Numbered from the stretch's first letter, positions 17,269 to 25,909 are shown. The stretch: 64,000 nucleotides of DNA from an uncultured Pseudomonadota bacterium (GCA_913061235.1 CAJXTB010000008.1:124001-188000), one strand, 5' to 3'. Made by a program: numbers and translations. Notes: generated by a model from the sequence alone, not told the origin.

Positions 17269-17940
17269 ATGCGTCGCTTTCAGGTCGCAGACGTAGGCGA
17301 CGTTGGTGCATCCATTGTCCTTCCATCGGATGCGGCCCACCACCTCGTTCGCGTCCTCCGTGGAAAAGCCGGGCAGACCATCGAACTGTTCGACGGTGAC
17401 GGGCATACGGCCCTAGCAACCGTCAATGACATTGATGATGGCGTCGTCACAGTGGTCATCAACGAGATTCGTACAACACCGACCACGCGCTCGGTGACCC
17501 TGGTCTTGGCTGTCATTAAAGGACCAGCGATGGATGCAGCCGTACGAATGGCGACTGAAGCCGGCGTTGCAAGAATACTTCCGGTACTCTCTTCGCGGAG
17601 CGTCGCCAAAGGGGACCGAACTGAGCGTTGGGCCCGCATTGCAACGTCTGCTGCCCAACAGTCTGGGCGGGGCGACACCCCTACCATCGCCGCCCCTACA
17701 ACGCTGACGCAAGCTCTACTATTGGTAGACGGAGCCACGCTGTACATCGCCGTTCCAGGCTCGACCGAACCCGTATCCGGCACAAATGACGCGGCGGTGT
17801 TTGTGGGGCCTGAAGGTGGATGGACCCCTGCCGAGGTCAGCCAAGTTCTAGCCGCTGGCGCTCATCCCATTTCGCTTGGGCCCTGGGTTCTAAGGGCCGA
17901 TACAGCTGCTGCCATCGCTGTCGCACAAGCGCTTCAGTAG
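17269..17940 (+). CDS. rsmE: 16S rRNA (uracil1498-N3)-methyltransferase
   Basis: SPOUT-class enzyme that methylates N3 of U1498. The 223-aa protein has an N-terminal PUA-like segment (DAAHHLVRVLRGKAGQTIELFDGDG) and the knotted C-terminal domain with LVLAVIKGPAMDAAVRMATEAGVARILPVLSSRS, FVGPEGGWTPAEV and ISLGPWVLRADTAAAIAVAQAL. It lies 4 bp after prmA. A perfect 9-bp hairpin downstream probably ends the operon. Confidence 0.94.
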   Translation: MRRFQVADVGDVGASIVLPSDAAHHLVRVLRGKAGQTIELFDGDGHTALATVNDIDDGVVTVVINEIRTTPTTRSVTLVLAVIKGPAMDAAVRMATEAGVARILPVLSSRSVAKGDRTERWARIATSAAQQSGRGDTPTIAAPTTLTQALLLVDGATLYIAVPGSTEPVSGTNDAAVFVGPEGGWTPAEVSQVLAAGAHPISLGPWVLRADTAAAIAVAQALQ

Positions 17941-18003
17941 GCTTAAGGCACTGGGTCGCAGACGCACAAAAGGCCGGCTGGCGAACCAACCGACCATCTG
18001 TGT

Positions 18004-18025
18004 GTAGTGAGGCGAACCTCACTAC
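18004..18025. terminator. Perfect 9-bp hairpin between convergent rsmE and HU genes
   Basis: GTAGTGAGG (18004-18012) and CCTCACTAC (18017-18025) form a perfect stem with a CGAA tetraloop. It sits between two convergent genes, 64 bp after rsmE and 31 bp before the HU stop, where a shared terminator is expected. No strong T-run follows on either strand, so it could act through protein factors or as an RNA 3'-end stabiliser. Confidence 0.5.
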
Positions 18026-18056
18026 AGGGATTCCGAGCTCAATGAGCCCGGAAGTC

Positions 18057-18335
18057 CTAGCTTGGGTTCAAGGCGTTCTTGAGACCCTTACCAGCGCGGA
18101 ACACTGGAATGCGACGGCCTGGAACCTTCATCTCTTGACCATTCTTAGGGTTGTGGCCCGTGAATGGACGACGCTTGGAAACCGTGAAGGTACCGAAGTC
18201 GGAGATGGTCACCTTCTCGTCACGGACGAGAGCTTCTTGGATAGCTTCGGTGATGATGTTGATGTAGTTCGCTGCGCGAACCTTGGGGATTCCGCCGCGC
18301 TCAGCGAGCTTTTCGGTCAGGTCTGCTTTGTTCAT
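18057..18335 (-). CDS. HU/IHF family DNA-bending protein
   Basis: A 92-aa nucleoid protein. The sequence MNKADLTEKLAERGGIPKVRAANYINIITEAI forms the dimerising helices. It is followed by KVTISDFGTFTVSKRRPFTGHNPKNGQEMKVPGRRIPVFRAGKGLKNAL, with the beta-arm Arg-rich tip carrying the intercalating Pro in the RNP-like GHNPKNG segment. HU and IHF subunits cannot be told apart reliably here. It stands alone with its own upstream region, which carries a perfect palindrome at 18415-18432. Confidence 0.95.
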   Translation of the reverse strand: MNKADLTEKLAERGGIPKVRAANYINIITEAIQEALVRDEKVTISDFGTFTVSKRRPFTGHNPKNGQEMKVPGRRIPVFRAGKGLKNALNPS

Positions 18336-18655
18336 TGTAGAACTCCATGCCTCTAGTGTTGAGGCGTAGGAAGGTTTGCTCGATTTGACTGTCGGAGGGT
18401 CACTGGACCGGAACTTTCAATGCTCATTGAAAATTGGCGCCTCTGCAGAGCTTCGGTGCCGATGTTCGAAAACTGAATGTCCGAGACCTTGTTTCCCTGA
18501 CGCGGACTATCTACGCCGTTTACGAGGGACCGCGCAAGCCCATATGCTAACTTTTTTGTCTCACAATTCCGCACGGGTCCCTAAACAGATACCCCAAATT
18601 CTACGGGTCTGTTGATTGAAACTACATTATCGAGCGGCGAGAAACCAAATCGATC
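18336..18655. other. 320-bp intergenic region upstream of HU, A+T-richer
   Basis: No gene is supported here. Lying between the HU start and the end of the lipid-kinase gene, both on the minus strand, it should carry the HU promoter. A TTGTGA-type -35 and an A/T-rich stretch near 18540-18580 on the minus strand are possible elements. An 18-bp perfect palindrome at 18415-18432 is listed separately. The base composition is visibly less G+C rich than the surrounding genes. Confidence 0.45.
18415..18432. promoter_or_regulatory. 18-bp perfect palindrome in the HU upstream region
   Basis: TTTCAATG and CATTGAAA are exact inverted repeats separated by CT. The site lies 80-97 bp upstream of the HU start codon. 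Its size and short centre look like an operator for a dimeric regulator rather than an RNA stem, since a 2-base loop cannot fold well. The regulator is unknown. Confidence 0.45.
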
Positions 18656-19627
18656 TCACCAAACTCCGCGTAGTCTGACCGCTTTTGCCAAAATGGTGAC
18701 ATCAAGAGGTAAGGTTCCGGGCTGCTCTCCATCAATGTCGATGGCGGCCCGACCGCCTTCGCGTGCAACCGCATGCAACGCCGTGATGCGTGCCGTTTCG
18801 ACCCCAGAGACCGATGCCAACGTGCCTCGGTACAAGTGTGGCGTCAGTGCAAGTGTCCGACGCAACGATCGATCCTCAATTATCGTGAGGTCCAGGGCAC
18901 CATCCGTCATTGAGCCTTGTGGCCCGACACACATACCACCACCACACCACGCACCATTTGCAATGAAACACGACAGGAGCTTGCCGCTCCACTCGCCTTG
19001 CGCACCATCAGCGGTCGTCCAGTTCATGTCGACCATTGGGGCAACGTACCGAGCGAGAGAGCCCAGGGTGGCACCCAAGAACGTGACGGTGCCCCCCAGC
19101 CGCTTGGAGCTGCGGTTAGCGCGAGCGACGGTGTCCCCGTTCATGCCGAACCCAGTGACATTGATTCCAATCTGTTCGGTCAGCGCACCTGAGGCGTCCA
19201 CAAATTGATGATGAACGGCATCGCCGTCACGGTCAGGCCCAAACGCTGCTAGGCGAACGGCATCGTCTAGGTTCTTGGGCATGCCTAGACTCTTGATGAG
19301 GTCTGAGCCGGTTCCAGCAGGTACAACGGTAAAGACCACGCCTTGTCGACGAGGTTCTTTGCCGTCGAATAGGCCAGCGACGGCCTCACTAGCCGTACCG
19401 TCTCCACCAACAGCCACCACAACGCCAATCCCATCTGCGACGGCTTGGGTCGCCAGCTGCGTCGCGTGTCCCGGACCTTCGGTCAGGACGATATCCGCTT
19501 GGGTAAAGTATCGGTCGATGCTCTGACGCAGCGCATCTACGCGCTTGCCAGTAGCCCCACCGGCTGAGTGTGGATTGACGATGAACCGCGTTCGGTCCTT
19601 CTCGTTCGGGCGAAGCCGCGAGTTCAT
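18656..19627 (-). CDS. Diacylglycerol kinase-family lipid kinase
   Basis: A 323-aa kinase of the YegS/LCB5/DgkB type, which phosphorylates diacylglycerol or a related lipid alcohol. Visible motifs are RFIVNPHSAGGATGKR, the nucleotide-binding VVAVGGDGTASEAVAGL, PAGTGSDLIKSLGMP, and NGAWCGGGMCVGPQGSMTDGALDLTI. The start MNSRLRPNEKDR overlaps the preceding Fe-S gene by ATGA; a longer N-terminus lies inside that gene and has no match. Being last in an operon with an alkyl-DHAP-synthase-like protein suggests it phosphorylates an ether-linked diglyceride or lipid intermediate; this is inference. Confidence 0.9.
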   Translation of the reverse strand: MNSRLRPNEKDRTRFIVNPHSAGGATGKRVDALRQSIDRYFTQADIVLTEGPGHATQLATQAVADGIGVVVAVGGDGTASEAVAGLFDGKEPRRQGVVFTVVPAGTGSDLIKSLGMPKNLDDAVRLAAFGPDRDGDAVHHQFVDASGALTEQIGINVTGFGMNGDTVARANRSSKRLGGTVTFLGATLGSLARYVAPMVDMNWTTADGAQGEWSGKLLSCFIANGAWCGGGMCVGPQGSMTDGALDLTIIEDRSLRRTLALTPHLYRGTLASVSGVETARITALHAVAREGGRAAIDIDGEQPGTLPLDVTILAKAVRLRGVW

Positions 19628-20409
19628 GCCGTCTCTCCTTGTCGAGCGACCCCGTGTGGGTCCACCGCACATCCAGAATTACGAAGATGCTGAGCGCACC
19701 GAGTATCTAACAACACACTGCCGGGCGCTAGGCGGCGAGCAAATGCCTGGGCCAGGTGAACCGCTGACTCTGGGTGATGCTCCCGAAGAGGTCCTCGCGC
19801 CCCACAGCAGGCCAGAGGTGGACGTTCCCCTAGCGCACAGACACAACTTCCTACGGACGTTGGCGGGACGTCTAGCGCCCACTTCGGTTCAAGCCCAGCA
19901 CGGTGCAGGACGTCAAAAATCCCGCCATCCATTGTGTACAGCTCGAGTCCCGTAAAGGCAGCAAGGACTGCGCCCAATGCTGGCGACGAACCGAAGTCGT
20001 GGTCCACGCCTAGACGGTCCGGACACACCACCACATGCGCGTCAGAGGGCACCTGCGCAGTCGGTCGCAGGGAGTCGGCGGACTGTGCAATCAACAACAG
20101 TACGGAGACGCCAGCTGGGACCGCCGGAAGGTCTGGTTCTGGGGACGGAGACAGCAGTACATCCCGAGCCTCGCGAAGCATGGCCGGAAGCGGTTGATGC
20201 AGATGACAGGCATCTTGACAGGCACCACAGTCGACACACAGCGTGGCTGCCTGTCGCGCCAGTTCATCGGATACCTGACCCCGAGCATGGTCGACCAGTA
20301 CGCCAGCAATGGCTGTTGGCGTAGCCGCTTCTCTTCCTGTTCCCACAGAAACCGGACAGGCATGCCGACAAAGCCTCGGACACAGCGAACATGTCTGCAC
20401 GTCACTCAT
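19624..20409 (-). CDS. Short two-cluster [4Fe-4S] protein of the GlcF/GlpC type
   Basis: The first 70 residues hold two ferredoxin-like cysteine sets, C7/C10/C14/C18 and C58/C61/C64/C68, as in the electron-transfer subunits of glycolate and anaerobic glycerol-3-phosphate dehydrogenases. The remaining 190 residues contain only one clear CCG-like motif (LACCGARGPL) instead of the usual two full CCG domains, so it is shorter (261 aa) than GlcF or GlpC. It overlaps the upstream flavoprotein gene by 8 bp and the lipid kinase by 4 bp. It probably accepts electrons from that flavoprotein, but a non-redox AGPS-type partner would not need it, so the role is open. Confidence 0.78.
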   Translation of the reverse strand: MSDVQTCSLCPRLCRHACPVSVGTGREAATPTAIAGVLVDHARGQVSDELARQAATLCVDCGACQDACHLHQPLPAMLREARDVLLSPSPEPDLPAVPAGVSVLLLIAQSADSLRPTAQVPSDAHVVVCPDRLGVDHDFGSSPALGAVLAAFTGLELYTMDGGIFDVLHRAGLEPKWALDVPPTSVGSCVCALGERPPLACCGARGPLREHHPESAVHLAQAFARRLAPGSVLLDTRCAQHLRNSGCAVDPHGVARQGETA

Positions 20410-22501
20410 CCGCAGGCCTCCACGCGCATTGATGCGTCACATGAACTGCTGAAGGATTTTCATCTTCACAGGCCACTAATGGCCCCGAAGGAAGTGTAGT
20501 AGACACCCACTCCGTGTGGAGGAGCCCACCCGGTACAAGGGTGCTAGCCAGAGCACCGAGAGCGCTACCGGCGTGGCCATGGAATCCGACAAGGAGGTCG
20601 CCCTCTACAACCGTCAGCACGCTCGGACGCAGGTCATGACGCAACAACGAGCGAGCCACAACCCATGGGTGTTCAACGGTGGCGCGTCCCATCCATCGTC
20701 CGTCGGTCGATACCGTTGCTACCGTGACGCGGGACATGGGATCTTCCTGAACAATGGTAGGCCGGAGGTCACTTCCAGCCGCACTGCGCGGACCTCGACC
20801 CAAATGCACGAGCTCACCGTCTACCGTACCGCGCACATCAATCCAGGTGGTCTGCCACGCCAGACGCTGCCATCGCGGCAGGCCACAGGTCTTCTCCCAC
20901 GGCCATCGTAGGTCGTGCGGGTGTGCAAGCACCCTGCGGTCGTCAACAGTCGACGCAACCGGCACGTCGACCAGTCCGTCGTCCTGGTGAAGGGCGAAGT
21001 GAGGAACCTCGCCCACCACAGTCTCGGAGAACATCAAACCCGTTCCCAAGATATCGTTTGGATCAAGAGTGTCTCTCAGCCGTTGCCACCCCACCGCTGC
21101 GGCCCCCACTTCGGCCATTGCATGACGCTGCTTAAGCCGTCCTACTCCGTGATGGTGAGTGGTCGTCGCTCCAGAAGCGAGCACAGCATCCAGCGCTTTT
21201 TGCCACAGAGCATCGTAGGTTTTCTGGTCACCATGGCCGGCGAAGGAGAAGTACAGACTGCCTCCCTCCGGGTACAAGTGACTCATGTGGGCCATGACCA
21301 ACGCATGGCCGCGCACCGCCTTGCGAACTGCAGCGTAGACCTTGGGAACGTCCGACCAGCGGCACCCGACTTCCATGGTGTCAGCGAAAGCGCCTCCGAC
21401 AAAGACAGGCATCAGCTTGTAGGAGACAGCATGACGCGAGTTGAACCAGCGCTCGCCTGGCGTGGCGCCCAGGTCGCGTCCGTCCGTCTCAAGCAGCGGG
21501 CAGCCGGCCTTCACAAGTGCATCCACAACGTCGGGCTCCCCTTCCCACCCCACAATCAACAGCACCTCGCCGGACGCAATGTCCGCCAACGTGTTCAGCA
21601 GACGAGGAAGCGACAGTGGCAACGCCAACATACGGTGTTCCATACCAGGGATACTCGCAATCGCCTTGCGCAATCGGGTCAGGGCAGACACCCCTGACTT
21701 GTCCGACTTAGGCTTGGTCTTACCGCCAATGCGCGTGTCTACAGGGTCGTACAAACGCAGTACCGCCGGCCATGTCTCTGCCTGCATGAGCTTACGCATT
21801 GCGGACAACGCTGTATCTACGCTGGGAAATGCGTATCCACGCAACCATCGAGACTTGGCGATTGGCATGACCCGCAGTGTCATCTCGGTCACAACACCAA
21901 GGGTGCCTTCACTCCCGAACAGAATGGGCATCCACGCATCTGGCGCGTCTCCGTCCATGCCAACACTGACAGTCCCCTCGCCTGGCGTTGCCACGCGCAT
22001 TTGCAGGACCATGTCTTCAAACACACCGTACCGACTACTGAATTGCCCTGCGCTTCGAGCAGCAGCCCACCCACCAACCGTGGAGCACACAATGGAGGAG
22101 GGACTGTGTCCGAGGGTGAAACCACGCTCAGCAAGCCAGTCTTCAAGGTTCTGGCCAATCACGCCGGCCTGAACACGAACGGTCCAACGCTCCGTATCTA
22201 AGGGGCCGATTTGGTCAAGACGCTTGGTGTCCAGAACGATGGAGCCTTCCACACCACGCGCACCGCCGACCACTCCGCTGCCAGCTCCGTACACAACCAC
22301 CGGCTGTCTGGTGTCGTTGGCGTGGTCGAGCAAGGCTTGCACCTGCGCTTCACTCTCTGGCCAATACACCCGCTCAGGAGTCGGCGGTAGCGTGCCCTGC
22401 CACCAAGCAAGGGTATCGCGCGGCCACAGGTCACGGGACGCTGCGCGAAGGTCCAGCGCATCAGCGCTGTTGGGGATGTCGCCTACGGCCCAGTCAGACA
22501 T
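20402..22501 (-). CDS. Alkyl-DHAP-synthase-like FAD protein with an extra C-terminal domain
   Basis: A PCMH-type FAD protein of 699 aa. Residues about 45-230 hold the FAD domain with VVYGAGSGVVGG and GHSPSSIVCSTVGGWAAARSAG followed by YGVFEDMV, the pattern of alkyldihydroxyacetonephosphate synthase. The catalytic-like His cluster THHHGVGRLK also matches AGPS, which swaps an acyl for an alkyl chain to form ether lipids. The last 180 or so residues have no recognised family and extend it beyond ordinary AGPS. Downstream coupled genes encode an Fe-S protein and a lipid kinase. A plain D-lactate or glycolate dehydrogenase is the alternative, but the GGW and HHHGVG motifs argue for the ether-lipid group. 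Confidence 0.8.
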   Translation of the reverse strand: MSDWAVGDIPNSADALDLRAASRDLWPRDTLAWWQGTLPPTPERVYWPESEAQVQALLDHANDTRQPVVVYGAGSGVVGGARGVEGSIVLDTKRLDQIGPLDTERWTVRVQAGVIGQNLEDWLAERGFTLGHSPSSIVCSTVGGWAAARSAGQFSSRYGVFEDMVLQMRVATPGEGTVSVGMDGDAPDAWMPILFGSEGTLGVVTEMTLRVMPIAKSRWLRGYAFPSVDTALSAMRKLMQAETWPAVLRLYDPVDTRIGGKTKPKSDKSGVSALTRLRKAIASIPGMEHRMLALPLSLPRLLNTLADIASGEVLLIVGWEGEPDVVDALVKAGCPLLETDGRDLGATPGERWFNSRHAVSYKLMPVFVGGAFADTMEVGCRWSDVPKVYAAVRKAVRGHALVMAHMSHLYPEGGSLYFSFAGHGDQKTYDALWQKALDAVLASGATTTHHHGVGRLKQRHAMAEVGAAAVGWQRLRDTLDPNDILGTGLMFSETVVGEVPHFALHQDDGLVDVPVASTVDDRRVLAHPHDLRWPWEKTCGLPRWQRLAWQTTWIDVRGTVDGELVHLGRGPRSAAGSDLRPTIVQEDPMSRVTVATVSTDGRWMGRATVEHPWVVARSLLRHDLRPSVLTVVEGDLLVGFHGHAGSALGALASTLVPGGLLHTEWVSTTLPSGPLVACEDENPSAVHVTHQCAWRPADE

Positions 22502-22516
22502 GCGCCCCCATAACGC

Positions 22517-22549
22517 AAAAGAGCCCGGTCCCTACTTGAGGGACCGGGC
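22517..22549 (-). terminator. Strong intrinsic terminator just upstream of the AGPS-like start
   Basis: GCCCGGTCCCT (22523-22533) and AGGGACCGGGC (22539-22549) form a perfect 11-bp G+C-rich stem with a 5-base loop. Read on the minus strand it is followed by CTCTTTT. It ends 16 bp before the ATG of the minus-strand flavoprotein gene, so it would stop transcripts arriving from upstream. It is therefore either an attenuator in that gene's leader or the end of an unannotated minus-strand RNA in 22550-22990. Confidence 0.7.
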
Positions 22550-23011
22550 CTTCCACTGAGCGACGGGCCGGAGAACCGGCATCGGCAGCTCTTGTGTCTC
22601 CACAATTACACCTGCACGATGCATACCAAGATGCTGAAAATCGCTGAAAACAGAGAAATAACGTCAATTCCACACAACGAGTTCAAACGAGTACGCCTCA
22701 AACCTGACGCAAATCATGACATCTATGTCGCAGTTCGACGGATATTCACAGCAAATCTGGGGCATCATGGCCGAATTAGTAACCTTAAACGCCATTAAAC
22801 CAGAACCCGCCTACCGGTCAAGGCACGTCACCAAGTAATCCCTCGCCATCCCACCCTAACGGCTCATTAGCGACCCTAATCCCCGTCTATTCACAACATT
22901 CTGAACCCTGACATTCCTGTCGCGGCCTGTCGGTCAGGGCCTACGGTTGTCACGCGGACAGCAAAAGGCTACCTACCGAGGTCCATCACTCCCCGATCGA
23001 GCGAGCTTTTC
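22550..23011. other. A+T-rich divergent intergenic region
   Basis: No protein gene is supported; one 68-codon plus-strand frame has no ribosome site or family likeness. The stretch 22600-22960 is clearly richer in A+T than its surroundings. Structures seen are GCCGG-TTCT-CCGGC on the minus strand just before the terminator, and CCCTGAC/GTCAGGG (22906-22912, 22933-22939), a 7-bp stem that could fold in the leader of the plus-strand dihydroorotase-like gene. Promoters for both divergent genes should be here, but none is convincing. Confidence 0.45.
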
Positions 23012-24217
23012 GTGTACGACCTTATTCTCCGCGACGCCACCATCGTCACCAGCACCGGTCGTCTCGTAGCCGACATCGCCATTCGTGATGGCGAAATTGT
23101 CTACGTTGGCCCACGGCCTCGCCGCGCTGGCCGCCAAGACATCTCGGCAATCGGCAAGTTCGCTATGCCCGGTGTGATCGACACCGGCGCCCTGTTCGAC
23201 GGTGACGGAGGCAACACAGCCTGGGAGCACGAGTCCAAGGCGGCCGTCTCCGGCGGCATCACCACGGTCATCGGTCTTCCCTACGGAAACAAGCCCGTCA
23301 TCGACAGTAAGAGCGCGATTGCCCGCGCCAAGAAGATGAAGAAGCACTCGTGGTGCAACTACGGCTTTTGGGTAGACGGCGACATTGCCTCTACACAGAC
23401 GGTTCGCGAAGTGATGGATGCAGGCAATGCCTTCGGCGTCATCATCAACCTCACCCAAGACAACGAAGCCAAGGCCGCTGCCCGCCTCACAGAGCTGGTA
23501 GATGTCGATGGCATCCTGGCGGTTCGCTTGGGTCGAACCAGTCGCGACGCAACCGGAATCAACGAAATCCTGGCCGTGGCTCGCGAGCACAACCGCAACA
23601 TCCACATTGCTCATCTATCGACAGCAGATGAGCTCTCAGCACTCGACCCCGTGCTCGGTGAGCTTCCAATCAGCTGTTCGGTGACATCGCACCACCTCTT
23701 CTTGTCGACCGACCACTCCAATCCGGGTGTCTCACTGCCTCCGGTTCGTCCGGAACAAGACCGCCGTACCCTATGGACCGCCCTGCGCCGGGGCCGCGTC
23801 ACCTGTGTGGCTTCGGACCACCACACCTCTCCAGCAGAGGGACCGGGAATCCCAGGGGCCGAGTTCCTGTTCCCGCTTCTGCTCTCGGCAGTGCGCCATG
23901 GTCGCCTATCGCTCGAGCAGCTCGTGGCGCTGACCAGTGAGGGGCCTGCTGCCCTACTGGGGCTTCCAAAGAAGGGTCGTATCGAAAAGGGCGCAGACGC
24001 AGACCTCGTGTTGTTCAGCGAAGGCGAGCTGACCAAAGTGCGCGCGAACAGCATCCTCACCGGTGCAGGCTGGTCCCCGTACTTGGGTCGTGAATCTGCG
24101 CCAAAGCCAGACCTCGTCATTGTCAACGGCCAGATTGTGTCGACCAAGGGCACCATTGCTGCAGCCAAGCCGAACGGCGTCTTGCTGTCGCCACCAACAG
24201 CAGCACCTACCCCCTAG
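23012..24217 (+). CDS. Dihydroorotase-like amidohydrolase lacking the HxH metal motif
   Basis: A 401-aa amidohydrolase-fold protein of the dihydroorotase/allantoinase group, starting at GTG with GAGCGAG upstream. The N-terminal composite domain (LILRDATIVTSTGRLVADIAIRDGEIVYVG) and the turn MPGVID are typical, but the metal-binding DxHxHF that should follow reads D57-T-G-A-L-F62, so both histidines are replaced (G59, L61). Later elements remain: IHIAHLST, SHHLFLS, ASDHHTSPAEGPGIPGAEFLFPLLL, and the C-terminal GRIEKGADADLVLF. Catalytically dead DHOases serve as structural partners of aspartate transcarbamoylase in other bacteria (PyrC'); no pyrB is nearby. A changed metal site is also possible. 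Confidence 0.85.
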   Translation: MYDLILRDATIVTSTGRLVADIAIRDGEIVYVGPRPRRAGRQDISAIGKFAMPGVIDTGALFDGDGGNTAWEHESKAAVSGGITTVIGLPYGNKPVIDSKSAIARAKKMKKHSWCNYGFWVDGDIASTQTVREVMDAGNAFGVIINLTQDNEAKAAARLTELVDVDGILAVRLGRTSRDATGINEILAVAREHNRNIHIAHLSTADELSALDPVLGELPISCSVTSHHLFLSTDHSNPGVSLPPVRPEQDRRTLWTALRRGRVTCVASDHHTSPAEGPGIPGAEFLFPLLLSAVRHGRLSLEQLVALTSEGPAALLGLPKKGRIEKGADADLVLFSEGELTKVRANSILTGAGWSPYLGRESAPKPDLVIVNGQIVSTKGTIAAAKPNGVLLSPPTAAPTP

Positions 24218-24227
24218 CCGTCGGCTG

Positions 24228-24254
24228 CTGACACCTGTCGGCGGCCTGTGTCAG
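24228..24254 (+). terminator. Possible hairpin after the dihydroorotase-like gene
   Basis: CTGACAC (24228-24234) and GTGTCAG (24248-24254) form a 7-bp stem 11 bp after the stop codon, with a 13-base loop. There is no T-run. It may mark the 3' end of that transcript. Confidence 0.3.
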
Positions 24255-24421
24255 TAGGAACAAGGGAGATTGCACCACGCGACCGGAAGTCGTTGGCACG
24301 TAGTGCACCTGTAATTCACGCTTCGGCCGAAACAAGACTTCGGCAGTAACAAGCGTCATAACCCAGCGAAGCGCACCCTTGGCACGCTCCATGCTTTGTC
24401 CCCCTACATCAGGAGGGACAC

Positions 24422-25909
24422 ATGGCCGTTCGCGTCTTCGCAGCCACATTGCTTGGGGCATCTGCGCACCCCGTTGAAGTTGAAGTCGACTTGCTTCGAC
24501 GCCTCCCAAGCGTCAGCATTGTTGGCCTGCCTGCAAGCGCCGTTCGTGAGAGTGCCGAGCGCGTTCGTTCCGCGATTGCCGCCTCCGACCGCGAGTTCCC
24601 ACGCAAGCGTGTGGTCATCAACCTCGCCCCAGCAGACGTTCGCAAGGAAGGCACCGCGTTCGACCTACCGATGGCGCTGGGCATCCTGGCTGCCGACGGA
24701 GACATCGACCCTGACTCGCTCGAGGACATCCTGGCAGTCGGAGAGCTGTCTCTTGCCGGCGCATTGCGACCGATTCGTGGAGCACTTCCGCTCGCCCTTC
24801 TTGCCCGGGACCTCGGACGAACACTCATCCTGCCCCGTTCTTGTGCCGCCCAAGCAGCCCTCGTGCCGGACGTCACTGTGTTGTGCGCAGACACCCTGCT
24901 CGACGTGCTCGACCACCTGAGCGGTATCCGTCCCTTGCAAGCGGCCACCCCACCGGACGCAACGGTCGCCCCTATTGAGGCCGACATGGCCGACGTCCGC
25001 GGCCAACCCGTCGCTCGCCGCGCCATCGAAATCGCCGCCGCCGGCGGACATCATGTGCTGTTCACCGGCCCTCCCGGGTGCGGAAAGACCATGCTGTCCA
25101 AGCGCTTTCCAAGCATTCTACCGCCCATGTCATTCGACGAGTCGCTGGACGTGACACGTGTCTATTCGGCAGCCGGTCTGCTGGATGATGCCCAGGGCCT
25201 GCTGCGACGTCGCCCCTTTCGCGCTCCCCACCACTCGGTCAGCGCTGCTGGACTCATTGGTGACCGCACGCTGCGCCCGGGCGAGGTCAGCTTGGCCCAT
25301 CATGGCGTGCTGTTCTTAGACGAAGCCACCGAGTTCCCACGGTCTGTCTTGGACGTGTTGAGAGAGCCGGTTGAAGAGGGACGCGTTCGACTGACGCGGG
25401 CCTCCGGAACCGTCGAATACCCCGCCGAGATGATGCTGGTCATGGCCGCCAATCCATGTCCCTGCGGGCGGCGCGGCACCAGTGCGGCGTGCACCTGTAC
25501 CGACAACGATGTCCAGCGCTACCAGCGTCGCCTCTCGGGTCCCCTTCTCGACCGCATTGACCTGCACGTCCCGCTTCAACCGGTCGGTGCAGTAGACCTC
25601 CTGAGCCAGGAGAAAGGCGAGTCCTCAGCAGACGTTCGCACCCGTGTCATCGCAGCCCGAAAGCGCCAAGCCGCACGCGGACAAGGCTGTACTAACGGTC
25701 GTCTTGCCGTCCATCAGCTACCCCAGCCCACCGGTCACGCCCGAACGCTGATGCTCCAGGCCATGCAGCTTCACGGCATGTCCGGTCGCGGCGTTCACCG
25801 TATCCTTCGCGTGGCACGAACCATCGCGGACCTCGCTAGCTGCGACAGCGTGGAGCCCATTCACTTGGCCGAAGCGCTCGGCTTTCGTACCCAAGACGTG
25901 TCGGCATGA
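24422..25909 (+). CDS. comM: ComM/YifB-family AAA+ ATPase
   Basis: A 495-aa member of the Mg-chelatase-like YifB/ComM family. ComM is a hexameric helicase that promotes branch migration during integration of transforming DNA. The N-terminal ChlI-like domain (VDLLRRLPSVSIVGLPASAVRESAERVRSAI) is followed by Walker A GPPGCGKTML, Walker B GVLFLDEATEF and the Cys pairs of NPCPCGRRG and ACTC. The ComM C-terminal helical domain carries RVART. A ribosome site AGGAGGG precedes the ATG. It is coupled by ATGA to a small gene and through that to recA, which fits a shared job in recombination of incoming DNA. Confidence 0.92.
   Translation: MAVRVFAATLLGASAHPVEVEVDLLRRLPSVSIVGLPASAVRESAERVRSAIAASDREFPRKRVVINLAPADVRKEGTAFDLPMALGILAADGDIDPDSLEDILAVGELSLAGALRPIRGALPLALLARDLGRTLILPRSCAAQAALVPDVTVLCADTLLDVLDHLSGIRPLQAATPPDATVAPIEADMADVRGQPVARRAIEIAAAGGHHVLFTGPPGCGKTMLSKRFPSILPPMSFDESLDVTRVYSAAGLLDDAQGLLRRRPFRAPHHSVSAAGLIGDRTLRPGEVSLAHHGVLFLDEATEFPRSVLDVLREPVEEGRVRLTRASGTVEYPAEMMLVMAANPCPCGRRGTSAACTCTDNDVQRYQRRLSGPLLDRIDLHVPLQPVGAVDLLSQEKGESSADVRTRVIAARKRQAARGQGCTNGRLAVHQLPQPTGHARTLMLQAMQLHGMSGRGVHRILRVARTIADLASCDSVEPIHLAEALGFRTQDVSA

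Noticed and set aside
18540-18580. GGAATTGTGAG-like sequence reminding of the lac operator
   Set aside because: Only a partial, one-sided likeness and no LacI-type gene nearby; probably chance.
22592-22798. 68-codon plus-strand frame in the A+T-rich intergenic region
   Set aside because: No ribosome site, no known motif, and the A+T-rich surroundings make a chance frame likely.
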